Shown here piece after piece: positions 1 through 13,199 of a stretch of 64,000 nt of DNA. Both the position numbers and the translations under genes were made by a program. Numbering within the stretch: the first letter of the stretch is position 1; each line of letters starts with the position of its first letter. This DNA is from Numida meleagris. Lineage: Eukaryota > Chordata > Aves > Galliformes > Numididae. The stretch covers positions 23,088,331-23,152,330 of the forward strand of contig NC_034415.1 in assembly GCF_002078875.1 (NCBI RefSeq), read 5' to 3'. The notes beneath the pieces were generated by a model. That model saw only the letters and a program-made list of their open reading frames with translations, had not been told where the DNA came from and made no database searches.

Positions 1-3000
1 CTCACATGCCTCTGCTGGAAAAGAGGTGAGAGCTTTGCATCTGGACACTGCAGCTGCCAAAGCCACCCCAAGAGTGATAGAGAAAAACATAGAGGAGGAA
101 TGCCAAGGGCAGCACAAACATCTCCGCCAGCATGAGAACGTGATGCCAAGTGAAGAGCAGAATTGCATGCCTCCACCTTGGAAATGGCATGCCTGTTTAA
201 TAAAGGAAATTTGGATGAAGAAACAACTTGCCTGGGCATATTTTTTACACATTTTTAAACTATGGAAGAAGAATAAGTGACAAAAACACTCGTGTCTGCA
301 CCTATAGCAAGCCCAGAGGTAGTGTGAAAGCTGCCAGCATAACTAAATGAAATCTGCATTGATGCCAGCCACAATCCTCAGCTGAGCAAAATATTGCAGA
401 ACTTGGCAGCTGGGTCTCTGATTGCCATTCAAACAGGTGGAGAGGAGTACAAATGAGACCTTAGAATCGGGTGAGCCCAGAGCCAAAGAATCAATGGATT
501 GAAATGATAACACCAGACATTGCAGAAAACGGTGGAAATAAAAGGGGGGGGGGGAAAAAAGGACAAGAGAAAAGCTAAATCATGTCATGAACATCCAAGA
601 TAGGCAAGAAAACCTTGCAACTCTCAACAACTAAATAGGAAATTCATACTAAACTTCCTATTTGTATTTAGGTAGTGGACTTTATATGGTGTAAAGCACA
701 TTAGTATTAGAATAGCCTCTGGACCAGACTGGGCACATTAACTCCACGATTCACTGAAGATGTAACATCTGTGTTGTCATGCAAAAATCCAGATTATTAC
801 TTCCTTTGATCCCTGATAAACAGAACCCTCAGATGCCTTTGAGAAAATATCCTCATCAATATCGAAATACTTACAGAGAAATCTACAACTGGGAGGGAAA
901 GAACTGAAATAGGAAAATGGAACATTTAAACTTCCAGAACTTTCTTAATAAACAAGGGAATATGGGAGGAGCACAGAGAACAGCAGTGAGTCAGGCAGTT
1001 TTAACCTTTAGGTCTGCCATTACACCACAGCCTAAGCTGGGGGTGAGTCAGACTCACTTCCATCTGCAGACTGTTTGCAGGTAAACTGGTTTAGCAAATA
1101 CATTTGTGGTACCGGTCCCATTCCTTGCTGTCACAACTGACACTAATTATCACCCTTGCTGGCAGCCTTGGGGAAAAGGCCAGAGGCAGAATGGGCATAA
1201 AGACTGGAATAGTTAGGGGAGTAGTTGAGAGTTGCTGGGACAGTACTGGGGCTGCCAAGGCTTGTTGAGTCTGCTATGGGCACACACACTCCCAACGTTA
1301 ATATTGAAGTCTATGGTCTACCTGAATCTCCGCAAATTCATTCACTTATAGGAAAAACAAACAAACAGTAACAACAAACAGAAGGCACAATTTACAAACA
1401 GAGCTTAGAAATGACCTCACAAAGCTAGAAATAATTGTTTGTCAGCATTCAGCATACTCTCCATTAAAATTCAAAAAATAACCCAGACCCCAAAATGCTT
1501 ATGGATAAGAAGTGTGCTTCATGCAATATTATTTCTGCTTCTTATGCACAGGAGCATCTTGCTTCTAACACCGTTCTGGATGTGTTAGGTTACCCTGTCA
1601 AATTTTTTAAGTCTGCCACTCAGAAGAAAAGACCAATGCAGTGATGAAACTGAGGAAACATTCTCAGACATTTTTAATGTACCAGCTTTTGCAGAAGGTA
1701 ACAACCTTGGTGTGCCATTAAATAAGGTCTTCACACTCCCAAAGCTGATATCTAGTGTGTAAAAGAGTAGAGCCCTTATACAAACGAAGAGTAACCCTGG
1801 AAGGTAGACCATGTTTATACTAACGAGAGAATGACTGCTACCAACTGAGAAGTCATCCAAGCAAATCTGCTAAATGGAGTAGTATTTCTGGAGTAAATCA
1901 GCCTCTCATTTGGCTTTAATTCAGACTTCTATCAAGTAGTTTTTCTCCTTGCAGGCCATTTAAGGAATCAAAACTAAACAGATGAATGAATAACAAAGCA
2001 TAAAAAACCCTTTTCATTGCATTCATCCACTCCCTGATCAGATTCTTTAAATGTTTTCCCCATCACAACCAAATTATAAAAAATAGCCTCTATACTGTTC
2101 GGTAAGAAGTCCTGGAAATTCAAGCAGAGAAGAGAAAGAAATGTTTCATAAGAGGGAAATGTCTAAAAATAATTCATATAGAATATATATACACCAATGA
2201 AAGATAGTATCAGTGAGAAATATCAAGCCCTTGTTGAAGTGAGATGAATTGATTACTGAGAGTTACTCAGAAACAAAGTGTTATCATTAGAGGAACAGAC
2301 TGGCACCCAGCTAACCTACTGCTTCATTACTAGCACCAATCAATGCCAATTGTTTCTTGAGAAGAAAATGCATTTGGCAATAGAGTACCATACTGTGCTG
2401 GGATATCCTGCATTATGAAGTCCTAATGCATGAAATGTGACTTTTTTTTCTCCTAAGCTGTAGAAAATATAGCACATTAAATTATAATATTAATTCAAAT
2501 CAGAAAACTTTGAAAAAGGACTTGAAATCCTGTTTTGCAGCTTTAAAAGAGGAGACTGTTCCTAGATACTCAACAAAGCACCTACAGCAGGCTATTCCCA
2601 TACATCAGATGCAATGTAAGCAGACACTTCAGAATTGCTACTTACAGTGTATCTTTCAGCAGGCAGAAGCCTAAAATATTGCATGCAACTTTCAAGGCTT
2701 GCAGTCAAACTGCAAGGTAGCAATGAGTGATTTCTTAGAAGGCAGATAAGCCTGTGGTTCTGGCTACACTGGTCCTTTCTGAAAATTAACTGGCCTGTAA
2801 AAATAGTAAAACATACTTCAAGGTGAAAAAATTCAGGACATAAGAGCATATTTAATTAAGAGATGTACTAATACATTTCTGAATGGTTTTACATCTGAAG
2901 ATCAACAGTTGTGTTTATCAAGGGCAGAATTCCAACCTCTCAGTGATAAGAGTTAAAAGCTACTAAACATTGTTCAAACAATAAAACAGCAAATACTTAA

Positions 3001-5589
3001 ATGCTTGCCTTTCCACATGATGCATTCCAACAACAACCATTATTTTACTCTGTAAACAGTGATTTTTCACTAACTGAATTATTTTTAGTATTGTTGAATT
3101 TAATTTCAGAACACTTTTGGCAATGTTCTAAGTTAAAAAGGAAACTGGGAGAAACATTTGACAATTAGTTTACTGATGAGACGTCTACTTCCTCCATATG
3201 ACATCCCAAGCATTTCAAGTTTTGAAGCCAGCCTCTTATCCACACACCTCATGCTTTGGTTCACATCACGGAACAATCCTGGAGCACACAAAATGAATTC
3301 CCCTCGGATGAAATCAAATCAGAAGATGTGCTCCAACCACCAATGGACACCCAAGTCTGCAGATGAGAGCTGGTCCAAACTAAAAACCTCAGAAACATAC
3401 AGTAGAGGCGTGATGTCTTCAGTACCAACCGTTCTGCTCTAAAAATCCATTCCTGCCAGTCCACACAATTTATGAGTCTAAACATAGCTTGAGCAACATG
3501 ATTTAGGATTAGACCTGAGCGTTTCTCTCCATTGTCACCATTCTTGCGCCTCTTTGAGTTTTCAAAGTAAATGCTTTCAGATATTTTAGTTGTACAGAGC
3601 AAGGAGGAACAAAAATTTTGGTGCTTTTCACTTCTTGCTGCTGTGACATAAGCAGTGGTTGATGGGAATCAAAACAAATACTGCAGGTTGTTTTAATTCC
3701 TGTCAAGGCTGCTCTTAGACTGCTTACATATGAAAAGAAAATCATTTTATTTCAGAAAAAGTTTCCAAAATAACACGGCTGCTGTTTCACACTGCTGTTG
3801 GCAAATAGTCCAGACTGTCTCTACTGATCCTGCTGCATCCCAGGCCCTTCCTTGCTGCCCTGGCAAAGCCTCTGTTTGCATACCTTTCTCTCCTGCTTTT
3901 CTTTGCATGCCCTTTCTTTGGATAGGCAAGGATAAATTAAAATGATCCTTTTGGCTTCTGAGCCAAGGGAAAATGTGCATCCACACATTGGATCTTTCTT
4001 TGGGAGCATTCCAAACCTTTGAATCCTGGTTATTCTTTAAAATTACTCTAAGGTTGAGCAGAAGCAGCAGCTTATTTCACCACATTTGCCAGAGAAAAAG
4101 AGTGTATGTGTAACTTTTGAATCTGAACATTACTACCAAGGAAACTCAAATATGAACTCCTAAGAAATGCTCTTATTTGTGGAGCTTGCTGAGAGCACTA
4201 TCCTTACAGGGATTCCAAATCAATCCTACTACAGGAGGTAACTGCCACTACTAATAAGGGTTTTGTTTGTAATTTGCTGTATGTTTCCTCAGGATGTCAC
4301 TTCTCTCATCAGGCAAGCCTGCAGGCACTCACTCAACTCCAAACAATATAAAGTCATTAAATTATTTTGCCTTGTTAAGGTGAAAGAATAACTTCAAACA
4401 ACGCAAATAAAAAAAGTCTGGAAAAGCAGCAAAGCAACCTTCAACATCATGCAAGCTAATTTTTCTTCTACGTTATTAGTTCAGCATTGTAAGTTCCCTG
4501 CTTCCAGTTTGACCTTTAACTTTGGTGAGATGCTGTCAGACTTCCACATCTAAAATAAGAGTAATATCGTTTTGTTTTAGAAGCATGGCTGCTCTGTTCG
4601 CTCCTTGCATCCTTATATCTTTTGACAACTTTTCCTTTTCTGGGACACTGAAAATGTAGCCCAAAGATTTCCAGTCATAGTTCATCACATTGGACACTGT
4701 TCAAGGCAGAAGAGGAAGGTAGCACAACAGAAATTTTATTTTTGGTAGGCTGCTCAATGGCACTGCTGATTCATGTCTTTATTTTCTGTTTTCAATCCAT
4801 CTTCCCATCTGTGCTATTAACTTCAGAGTACTTCAGCAGACAAATTATTATGCCTTACTCCCATGTTACTCTTGTTTATGTCTTCCTTGTTTAATGCAGC
4901 ATGAAGTATTTTAGCTAGCGTACATGGTGTAATTGGTCACCTAAAAGTCAAGCAAGAATACACCGAGTATTCGAGTTTACTTCTGAGCTCTGCTCTTGTG
5001 TTGAAGCTACAATAAAACCCATATTTTCCTTCAAAAAATTCTTCTGCATCTGTTCTCTGCATCAAAACCTAGCTCAAAACAGGAAGATCAGACAAATTCC
5101 AGACAAGGTTTCATTATGCTTCAACTAAGTGTGAAAACATACTTATTTTACCAAACTGTTATAGTAGGTATGTGAGGACTGGATAAACTGATATGTTTCC
5201 ATTCAGTATGATCAGTACAAGAGGAGATGGTAAGAAAGCTCTGCTTTTATCTGCATCCTCCCCATGCTGCTCAGTTCTTTATGAGCTGTTACAAAATCTT
5301 GTCTTTCTTTATCATTGCAGTATCAGTGCTCATTTCATCTCCTCAGATACACACAGCCACCTATAGCCACTCTCCAATACCTCAAAGCCGTTCTTGGATA
5401 CCTGAATAGTTTATGGGACACATACAGACTTCATAATTTGCAATATAATTTTAATACTCTGATCCATTCTAATCACTTGTGAAAGTATTCAGAAAAAAAA
5501 TATATAATTATTTTGGCATATAACTTTCCAGAGTATATCTAGTTTAATTACTTGTCAGTCAGAATCTCAAGTTATTCTCAATCAGTGCT
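1..5589. other. AT-rich non-coding stretch
   Basis: No gene or recognisable repeat family is visible here. Open frames on both strands are short (under 115 codons), resemble no protein family I know, and overlap each other in several frames, as chance frames do. The only simple-sequence feature is a run of 11 G followed by 6 A at 544-560. A large intron or intergenic DNA would both fit. Confidence 0.6.
544..560 (+). repeat. G11-A6 homopolymer tract
   Basis: Eleven consecutive G (544-554) are followed directly by six A. Such a run is length-polymorphic and error-prone in sequencing, so the exact count may not be reliable. No flanking element explains it. Confidence 0.9.
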
Positions 5590-6760
5590 ACTCCATTAAG
5601 CAGGCTTTGGTGAAGTCCTGGCTTTAAGCAGAACAACTCTGTATTTTGCTATATTGAAATGCATAGAGCGCAAACTGATCCAGCCAGTCAAGAGATCAAG
5701 GTTGTACTGTATGACTAACCGCTCTACATCTTTCTCAACCACTCAACAGTGATGTTTTAATCACCAACAAATCATCATTAGCGATAGCATTGGGCCCACT
5801 ACCGTGAAAAGAATCCCATTAGAAAAGAGCCCTATTGAAGCGAGATTCTCCCACGATGAGTGATTTGTGAGATGTGGCAGCTGACTGATCTTTAACCTAT
5901 TTAATATGTTCTATATTTTTTAAAAGTTGTAAGGCACTAAATCAAGCACCTTAAAAAGATTATGCAGCTAACTTTATCAACTAAATTTATAATGTACTCA
6001 AATGCTGAGATGAATTATTTGATAAATTCTCTCTCACAAAATGCTGACTGCCTTTCATTCGTGTTTAACTTTTGCAAACTAAACCTCCATCAGACTCCTC
6101 ATTAATTTCCTGGGGGCTGTTGTCAAAATATCAGTCTGAGAGCCAGAACCCACACTACTTGCCTTTCTGAATGTTAGCACAATAAAATGGCATCTCTCTA
6201 TGTTCCAAGATCTACTCATTACTCGTGGAATCGGGTCTCATGTGAATCCAGCTCCTTTAGTACTCCTGCCCAACAAATGTCTCAGCCTGCTGATTTGAGA
6301 GTATTTTTCTGTAGCAGTGATAAAAACAACATCCTTTTCGGTTACTACTGGACTTGAAAGCATTTTACCTGGAGGTGAGAGAAACCAGAAGAAACTCCTA
6401 CTGAACACATCTGCCTTTTCTGCATCCTCAGGAAAAATTTAAACTTGTAGAGTTATAGTATATTTGCAATAAAAGAAATCCTAGCAAATATACTTAAAGT
6501 AGAACTTCTAGCTTCACTCAGATGTTTCCTCCATTTATTTCGCTTACATAAAAAAAAATAACAATATTCCCTCCTATTTAAACTTGATAATTATTTTTGT
6601 CCCCTATTTCTATTAAGGATATATTTTTGAGTTTTACTTTCTAACACTATTGCACATTTCTGTTCAATTATTTCCTAGAAATTTTATACAGCTACAGAAA
6701 TTCAGCCCTTCTCAAGCAAACCACATTTGAGATTGCAATCATCTTCTCTTCAACCTTAAT
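5590..6760 (-). mobile_element. Ancient CR1-type LINE, eroded ORF2 (reverse transcriptase) region
   Basis: Read on the plus strand, this stretch follows the antisense of an old amniote CR1 ORF2 in the right order. Near 5680 it has a 'gatccagccagtcaag' anchor. Around 5790 comes a degraded 'gggccca' block, which corresponds to the start of the reverse-transcriptase catalytic region. At about 6000-6110 a block resembles the 'tgataaa...atgctgactg' and 'cattaattt' segments. At about 6250-6310 there is 'cagctcctttagtactcc', and at about 6397-6430 'aacacatctgccttttctgc'. No frame is open for any length, so the copy is long dead. Family membership is inferred from remembered consensus; the outer edges are uncertain by 100 bp or more. 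The 6240-6430 segment is the most convincing part. Confidence 0.55.
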
Positions 6761-9700
6761 GAACATAAACTTGTTATGATCTGTTAATGAGGCAATCACA
6801 CACTTTGAGGCCAGTAGAGGCTTTTTCTTATTATTTTATTTATCCAAAATCATGTGGTTCAAAATACAGTCACGTGGCACTGGTTGCAGCACTTTCTAAA
6901 TATAGCAAAAAAGCCAACAACTATACAACTTTAGAAATTGAGTTCAAGCTCTATTTACACCAGTGGCAGATCCTACAGGAAAAAAAAAAAAAAACACAAC
7001 ACATTTCAACTTGATTTCTTTCTAAATGAAAGCCATTTTACTGATCATCCAGGTTGCCTTTTGCCAGAGTTTTGCTAGCTTTACTCTCTATTTTGAGACT
7101 AGGACATTCCTACATCTGATTTGTTCTTCAGCTTCCCAAGTATTCTCAAATATTCTGCTTAGACTTTTGACTGCTATTGTGCTCCGAGCAGACATATGTA
7201 ATGACTCAGATAGCATTCTCAAGCAGTACAAGCTAGGTTAAAACTACTGCATAGAAATTTGGGACAGTGCATCTGCTTATCTTAAAGAGTTCTTTAACTT
7301 CTATATTATGGAATATAATCTGGGGAGAAATGACTTGTTTCCTGGATTTCCTCATTCAAGGTTAAGTACATCACAGATGAACATCACTGCTGCTACCATA
7401 TTTTAATGAAATCAGGAAGTGAAAGTATTCTAGTTTAGGATTCACTGTGGTTCATCTGCCCGAGCTGCCCACTCAAGTCCTGGAGAGAACAGAAATTCAA
7501 TGATGTCTGTCTTCTCCATGGTCCTTAGCAACGTTGCAACAGTACAGGATGTCCTGAGTTGCAATAAAAGAAATCAGGCCACAACACTGGCAGAATTACA
7601 GATAACCGTAATTCTACTGTATGGCATTTGTACAGTCATCTGAACTGAACTAGGTGCCTGACCTCTAGTGAAGGAATCTGTTGGAGGAAACATCAGAATG
7701 GACACTGTTTCTTTCTGGAATTGATCATCTAATGAACAAAGAGTACAGGTAAAAAAAAAAACAAGAAAGCGCTCCATCTTTGGAAGCCATTGATCAGTGA
7801 ATCACCAAGCAGCAAAAGGCAACAAAATGAAATCAATTAAAGTTTCATGAATACACTACAGATTTCCAAAGGCATTCCCATGTTTGCTGGATAAGGTTTG
7901 TAGCTAGCCTAATGAGCTCTGCAATCCAGTGTCCAGCTTTTCAACTGATCTTATAGATAAGTATGTATAGGTAATTTTCATATAAACAAGAATTTGTTTT
8001 TGTATTGAACTTGGCAAATAAAGAGCTAAATGCACACCGTATACAGATTTAAATCAAGATGTCTCCTTTGCTGTTGAAAATGGTATCGAAGGTTCCAATA
8101 AATAAGAGATAAATGTGCAAACATTTCAATAAAAATATAATTAAAATAAACAAGAGAAACTCCTGTTTGCACAGTTGGTAATTGGTGCTAATCGCCACCC
8201 TCATTTTTTATTTTTTAAATTTATCTGCTGTTGTGTTTTTAACTTCCCACTTTCAAACACAACCTAAAGACATTCAGGATGCCACCAGCCTACCACTCAC
8301 CAAGTCCATTCACCATCAGTAACCCTGGAAGAAACGGGACTGATGCTCTTTTTTCCACTACTGCCAGTGATTTAATTATAAAAGCCATCCCAGTAGGCTC
8401 ATGCTCTGTATCAAACACCAAACGGGCAGAAGCTGGGAGGCTCCTCCACTCCAGTCTCTGGTATGTCTCAGCCTTGGTGGGGAGGAATTGGCTTCTGGGA
8501 TAAGAGGCTAATTTATCAGCTATATAATGATACATCTCTCTCGTTTCATCCAGCTGCCTCCTTCGGAAGAAATGGACGTTTAAAGAGACTTAGATCCAAT
8601 TAATAATTAATGTTCAAAGCAGATATACAAAATAGCTCATATCCAAATGGGAAATCAAATTTCTAGAGATGAAATAATAAGAAGTACAAGAAAATGTTTA
8701 AATACATTTATCTGCACATTGAAATAGAAGTTCTATGGCCTTAAAAAAATTATGAAAAGAGTTCCTGAAATCAGCTTGTCCTTGCTAATAAATACCAGGC
8801 CATGGTACTCTAAAATTTTGATTAACATACATACAAATACATAAAGTTCTGTCTCCTAGCCCTCTTCTCTCTCAGGAAACTGCCTGGCAAGGTAGAGGAT
8901 TTACTTGCTGATTGGTCCTTTAGTACCACTGGAATAAGCATGATAATTATAAATGGTAATCCAGTGCCAAAGAGCGCAGGCAAAAGTGGACAAGATGCTT
9001 CAGATGAAGCTGATGGCATTAACCATGAACAAGACTGAACATGAAGAGGGAGAAAACAGGCCTTATTTTTAAGGCTATACTAGCAAAACCTCTCTTGCAG
9101 AAAGTGAATAATAAATATGCTGGATGCCATAGTAATGTCCATGGGGGAAGGTAAGGGATTGCTATAAAACACAGTATTCTAACTACTACAGATGTTGCTG
9201 CTAGAATTTACAGCTTTCTCTGTGTGCTTATCTCTCCTCACCAGTTTCTGCATATTGAGTCACATTCAAACATGGGCCATTTTTAGCCATCTTTTTATTA
9301 TTTTAACCTTTTTTTTTAAAAAGCTACAATTAATTTCTTCTGCACTATTCTGTAACGTTAAATAGATTCAAGACCTGTATTTACAAACCACATGCAATCC
9401 CATTTTGGCACATGTAAATTACATGCAAATACATTCTAAATTAGTTTGTTTATCACTCCAGAATTCTAATCCAAAGGCTTTGTTTTTTCAAAAATTTAGT
9501 TTTTATTCTGACATGTTTACAAATGAGTTTGACTCTGGAAAATAACTTAATAAACTCAGGGTTAGCTATGCAATTAGAGGAGGCATCTGGGAACCATAAA
9601 ACCTGGAAAACAACATTTACATCTTTTGTACATCCAAGACTCCACTTTTCTTTCTCCCTTGAATACATCATTTCAAAATATTGCAGTTATTTTTGTATGA

Positions 9701-10199
9701 GGACAAACAGCAAGAATTCATTTTTATAACCAATGACCCCTCTCTCCAATGAGCAATTCATGGGGTAGGGCCGGATAAAATGCACAAAGTAGAAGATTTC
9801 ATTACAAAAAAAAGAAAATGAAAAATAACTGAATTAACATTGATCATGACTTTTCAACGGCATTTCTTATTATTACGGCTAGGAAAAGTCTCCTGTGGGC
9901 AGTAAAGCTTTCCCATGTATTATTAGCCCTCTACGGAAAGCTATGAAAAGACACAAATCTGTTTTGTCAAAGGACAGAAGAGCATTTAGTTATAAGAGAA
10001 AGTACGGTCATAATCCATTGCCAGGTTAAAGGTGAAGAAAACAGAACTATAACACAAAGCCTTAAGAGAGTAATACTCCTGCAGTTAATTCCTGAACACC
10101 ACAGTCGAGACGCCTGGTTTGTGGGGAGAATACATTCTCAGGGCAACCTGACATCTATATGGTTTATATTTATTAGCAGCAGAGCTATTATATAGCATC
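6761..10199. other. AT-rich non-coding stretch
   Basis: No supported gene. It contains a 15-bp A run (6980-6994) and several frames under 85 codons. The minus-strand frame at 8290-8535 (81 residues) has a fairly protein-like composition but no motif I recognise and no splice context. No known repeat family was identified. Confidence 0.55.
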
Positions 10200-12530
10200 T
10201 CTGTTTGTGCTGGGTACAAACACACCCAGCATTTGTCGAGATGCCACAAGTGCTCCTGCAGCCACTGCCAGAGCCCTGTACGGCAGCGATCGCCCTCGCC
10301 TGCACAGAGGGATGGGCACACCTTGCTTTGTTTTGCTCCTACCAGTGGTGCAGCCCAGAGCAGCTGTCTTTGGATGCTCAGGCTGCTTGGGAACTTTTCC
10401 TAGAACGGAGGACTAACAAAATGCAGAATGTTGGGGTGAGAGGGTTGAGTTGGGCATCACATGCTAACGCAGCTCAGGAGTTTGCTCACAGTATTGGGCT
10501 CATCAGATTCCTGACAGAGATTAGGGGTTTGGTACAGGTAAGAGGCCACTTGAGTGCTCTGGGTCACATCCCATCACAGACTTGCAGCAGATCTGAGTGA
10601 CCAGATGAGGATTCATTCCGCATCAACCCAGGGGCCCCACTCTCTCCCAGCCCTCAGCAGGAGCAGCAGGCAGGCAGGGTGAACACAGGGGATGGCAGCA
10701 CAGCAACATTTAGCATCGCTCTGAGACTGTCCTAAAGACGGGCAGGAAAATTAGGGTCATTACAAATGATTCTTCCTTTCAGTAGTCCCCAGAGGATAAG
10801 GACGATGGCTGCAGCTGAGTAACAGAGCAGGTAATGTAATAAAAACATCAAGAATAATATAATCCCCCGCTGTCTTCTAGATGGTTCAAACACACTTATT
10901 TTCATTTTTATTTGTATGGCCCAGCAAATACGACTTTGTGGCTTACGCTGCCCTCCCCAGGTCCTGCTGCAGACCTCATCCTGTTCTGCCTGATTTCCTG
11001 GCTCTGCTGCCAGCACTCTCTGTCCCAGCACTCACAGCACCTGCACGGTCCAGTGCTGACACCCCAGCCAGCTGCCACGTCAGAAGCAGACTGCAGTGAC
11101 AGAAGAGTATTTCACCTTCCTTTAACCTGCTTTTAAAGGACACTGCAGTGATACAACTGCCTCACAGTACCCACGTTATCTCCTTTAGCAGCACCTCAGA
11201 TAACTCCCTCCCACACCGCGCTGTGCTGGGTGATGAACAAGTCACTGCTCCACCATGGGTTATCCTGCACTTTCAGTCTGGATTCACAAAACCATCACAC
11301 CTTCCCCATTCAAATCTCCTAAAAACTCCTTTGTACCTTCAAGTTTCAAGCTCAAAATAATAACAAAGGCTCTAGTTTATCCTTTCCTGTGGGTTTCCTA
11401 GTGGCCTTGGCTGACTGCTTTAATAGAAGGTATTCTGCATGCAAAAAAAGAGCCCACTGGAAATTCTTGGGAAAAAAATGAGCTAAGAACAGGTTCTTTT
11501 GTGCAGTTTTCCTCAGTCTCATCCATTTAGCTGTATGAGCATCAATGCTTGGCCATTTTCTGTTTCAGCAGCAAATGAGGGAAAGGGGCAGCAGAGAGGC
11601 ATGGGAGTCTAGAAGAAGGCAAAGACAGCCATGGGAAGCTTCTCAAAAATAGAAAGCAGTTCTATTAAAAAAATCATCCTTTACTTTCAACATTCTCTGT
11701 CCATTTTTCCTGCCCATCATCCCTGCTTTGTCTGTTTCAGGTAACAAGTATTCAGGGGCAGCTCGGTGCCACCCAGCGCATACAGCACAACGACATCCTT
11801 GTGGGTGGGGATACACAGGTGCTACTAAAATAGAAGTGGAGCACAGCTAGATGTGTGTGCCCAGCTAGGATTAAAAATAAAGTCGCAAGCAAAGGTTTGG
11901 GTCCAGGTGTAATCCAGCAGTGCTGCAAAGACGGCATACTCAAGCCAGCAAAATCCAGCAAGAGCCAGGGCTTGTTTCTGGCTATAGCACCCAGCTCAGG
12001 CACTGCTGCATTGCCCTCCATTTCATGATGTCAGTGTAACCCCCTGCTGCCTCCAGGTATGGAGAATACACTGATTTTTCACTAAGTCTCGTTCAGGTCG
12101 CTCAGCAGATAATTAAACAGACAAAAATTCCTGAATGAAGAAACTGTTTCCATACAGATGTCCTTGCTAATTAAAATTTCATTAGAAGAGGAAAAAAAAA
12201 AAAAGCTTTCCATGCTCTCTAAAACCATCTAACACTAAGAAAGGTTGTTGGATTTTCTTTTGTTTTTGTGGGGTGTTTTTTTTCGTCATTTTTTGAGAGA
12301 GGAGGAGATTATTTTAAGTTTTCCTCAAGCTTATCCAAAAAGAGAAGCAGCACAATTCACCTGTGCACAAAATTGCTCATTTTCCCTCTAAGTGAGCTCA
12401 TTCCTCACATTGTGAAGTACAACAGAAAGCATTATGTGCAAACATTTACAGCATAAAAAGCCTCGTCACCTGGGATACTCACTGCTTCTGAAAAGTCTGA
12501 TCAAAGATAAAAACCAAGACAACTCCTTGT
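10200..12530. other. GC-richer non-coding stretch
   Basis: The base composition is richer in G and C than in the flanks, and overlapping frames of 70-131 codons appear on both strands. None resembles a known family. One minus-strand frame with a membrane-span-like segment is listed separately. A consensus-like donor ('cag|gtaaga') occurs near 10537, but I could not pair it with an exon. Confidence 0.45.
10732..10905 (-). other. Candidate small ORF with one predicted membrane span (unproven)
   Basis: A 57-residue frame can start at the Met at 10905-10903; a longer 99-residue frame in the same phase starts at 11031. Counting from the longer start, residues 51-55 are basic (SRRQR). Residues 57-84 form an uninterrupted hydrophobic stretch (ILFLMFLLHYLLCYSAAAIV and onward to WGLL). 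A short tail with K85, R87 and C90 then ends in PARL. That layout suits a single-pass membrane microprotein with its basic end in the cytosol. I recognise no family, and T-rich DNA produces hydrophobic frames by chance. The A at -3 before the internal Met is favourable but weak evidence. It is listed because it is the only non-repeat frame here with a coherent architecture, not because coding is shown. Confidence 0.12.
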
Positions 12531-12659
12531 AATCAATTATGCGCAGATAGTCCTCGGTGTATGTGCAATTCATAAAAATAATACTGAAAACATAACACGG
12601 ATTTACATGCAGAAAAGAAATACGGACACGGACAGAACACTAATCTGCTGATTGGTATC

Positions 12660-12970
12660 TGAAAGAGACAAGCCCAGCTCCATAGGCGAGGCTCCGGCTC
12701 TGCGGTGCTCCCTCCAGCAGGGCTGCGGCAGCCCCTGCCCACGGAGCTGTGAAGGTCACAGCAGGACGAGCTAGATTCGGGTTTTATTTCTGTGTAGGCA
12801 GAGAGCACTAACCCCCACACAAACGCACGCACCCAAACAGCACTGAAGGTTAAAGCAAGCCACTGCCTGGCAATCTGGCTTCTCCTAAACGTGGGCCCAC
12901 GTGGTGATGCCTGCCCCACTGGGGTTCTCCTGGGGGACAAACTCTCTGCGTGCCATGGGGGACCCGCAGC
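12660..12970. other. Small GC-rich, CpG-containing patch
   Basis: Against an AT-rich background, this 300-bp stretch is GC-rich and holds roughly a dozen CpG dinucleotides (for example in 'ggcgaggctccggctctgcgg' pieces near 12686 and 'aacgcacgcac' near 12822). It ends in a perfect 14-bp palindrome (12889-12902) that overlaps a CACGTG E-box (12898-12903). It could be a minor CpG island of a non-coding transcript or an enhancer; no exon is recognisable. The 154- and 138-codon frames that cross it on opposite strands are probably a by-product of the low stop-codon density. Confidence 0.35.
12889..12902. promoter_or_regulatory. 14-bp perfect palindrome overlapping a CACGTG E-box
   Basis: The sequence acgtgggcccacgt is its own reverse complement. 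Shifted by a few bases, CACGTG (12898-12903) is a canonical bHLH or bHLH-ZIP E-box. Function is inferred only from the motif and its GC-rich setting. Confidence 0.3.
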
Positions 12971-13199
12971 CATCACCAAACACGCCTGCCTCCGCAATCA
13001 GAAGGGCAGAGGAAGATATGCTCAGGTCTCCAGCTTGTACGAACACTACCATCGCTGCCCTCACTGATACCAAATTCACACTACAAGGTCTTGTCTATGT
13101 CTTTTTCACTCAGTCTTGTGGCAGTCAACTTGAGGAGTTCACATTGCAACGTCAAACCTTTCATCAACTCCAACCCTCCCCCCCCCCAACCAAACCTAT

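Noticed and set aside
8290..8535. 81-codon minus-strand frame with protein-like composition
   Set aside because: No recognisable motif, no splice sites, and a 74-codon frame lies opposite. Not enough to call coding.
10205..10600. 131-codon plus-strand open frame ending near a 'cag|gtaaga' donor
   Set aside because: The donor lies inside the frame, but no acceptor or homologous protein could be found; three other frames overlap it.
12533..12997. 154-codon minus-strand open frame
   Set aside because: It crosses a GC-rich patch where stops are rare, has another long frame opposite it, and shows no recognised domain or splice context.
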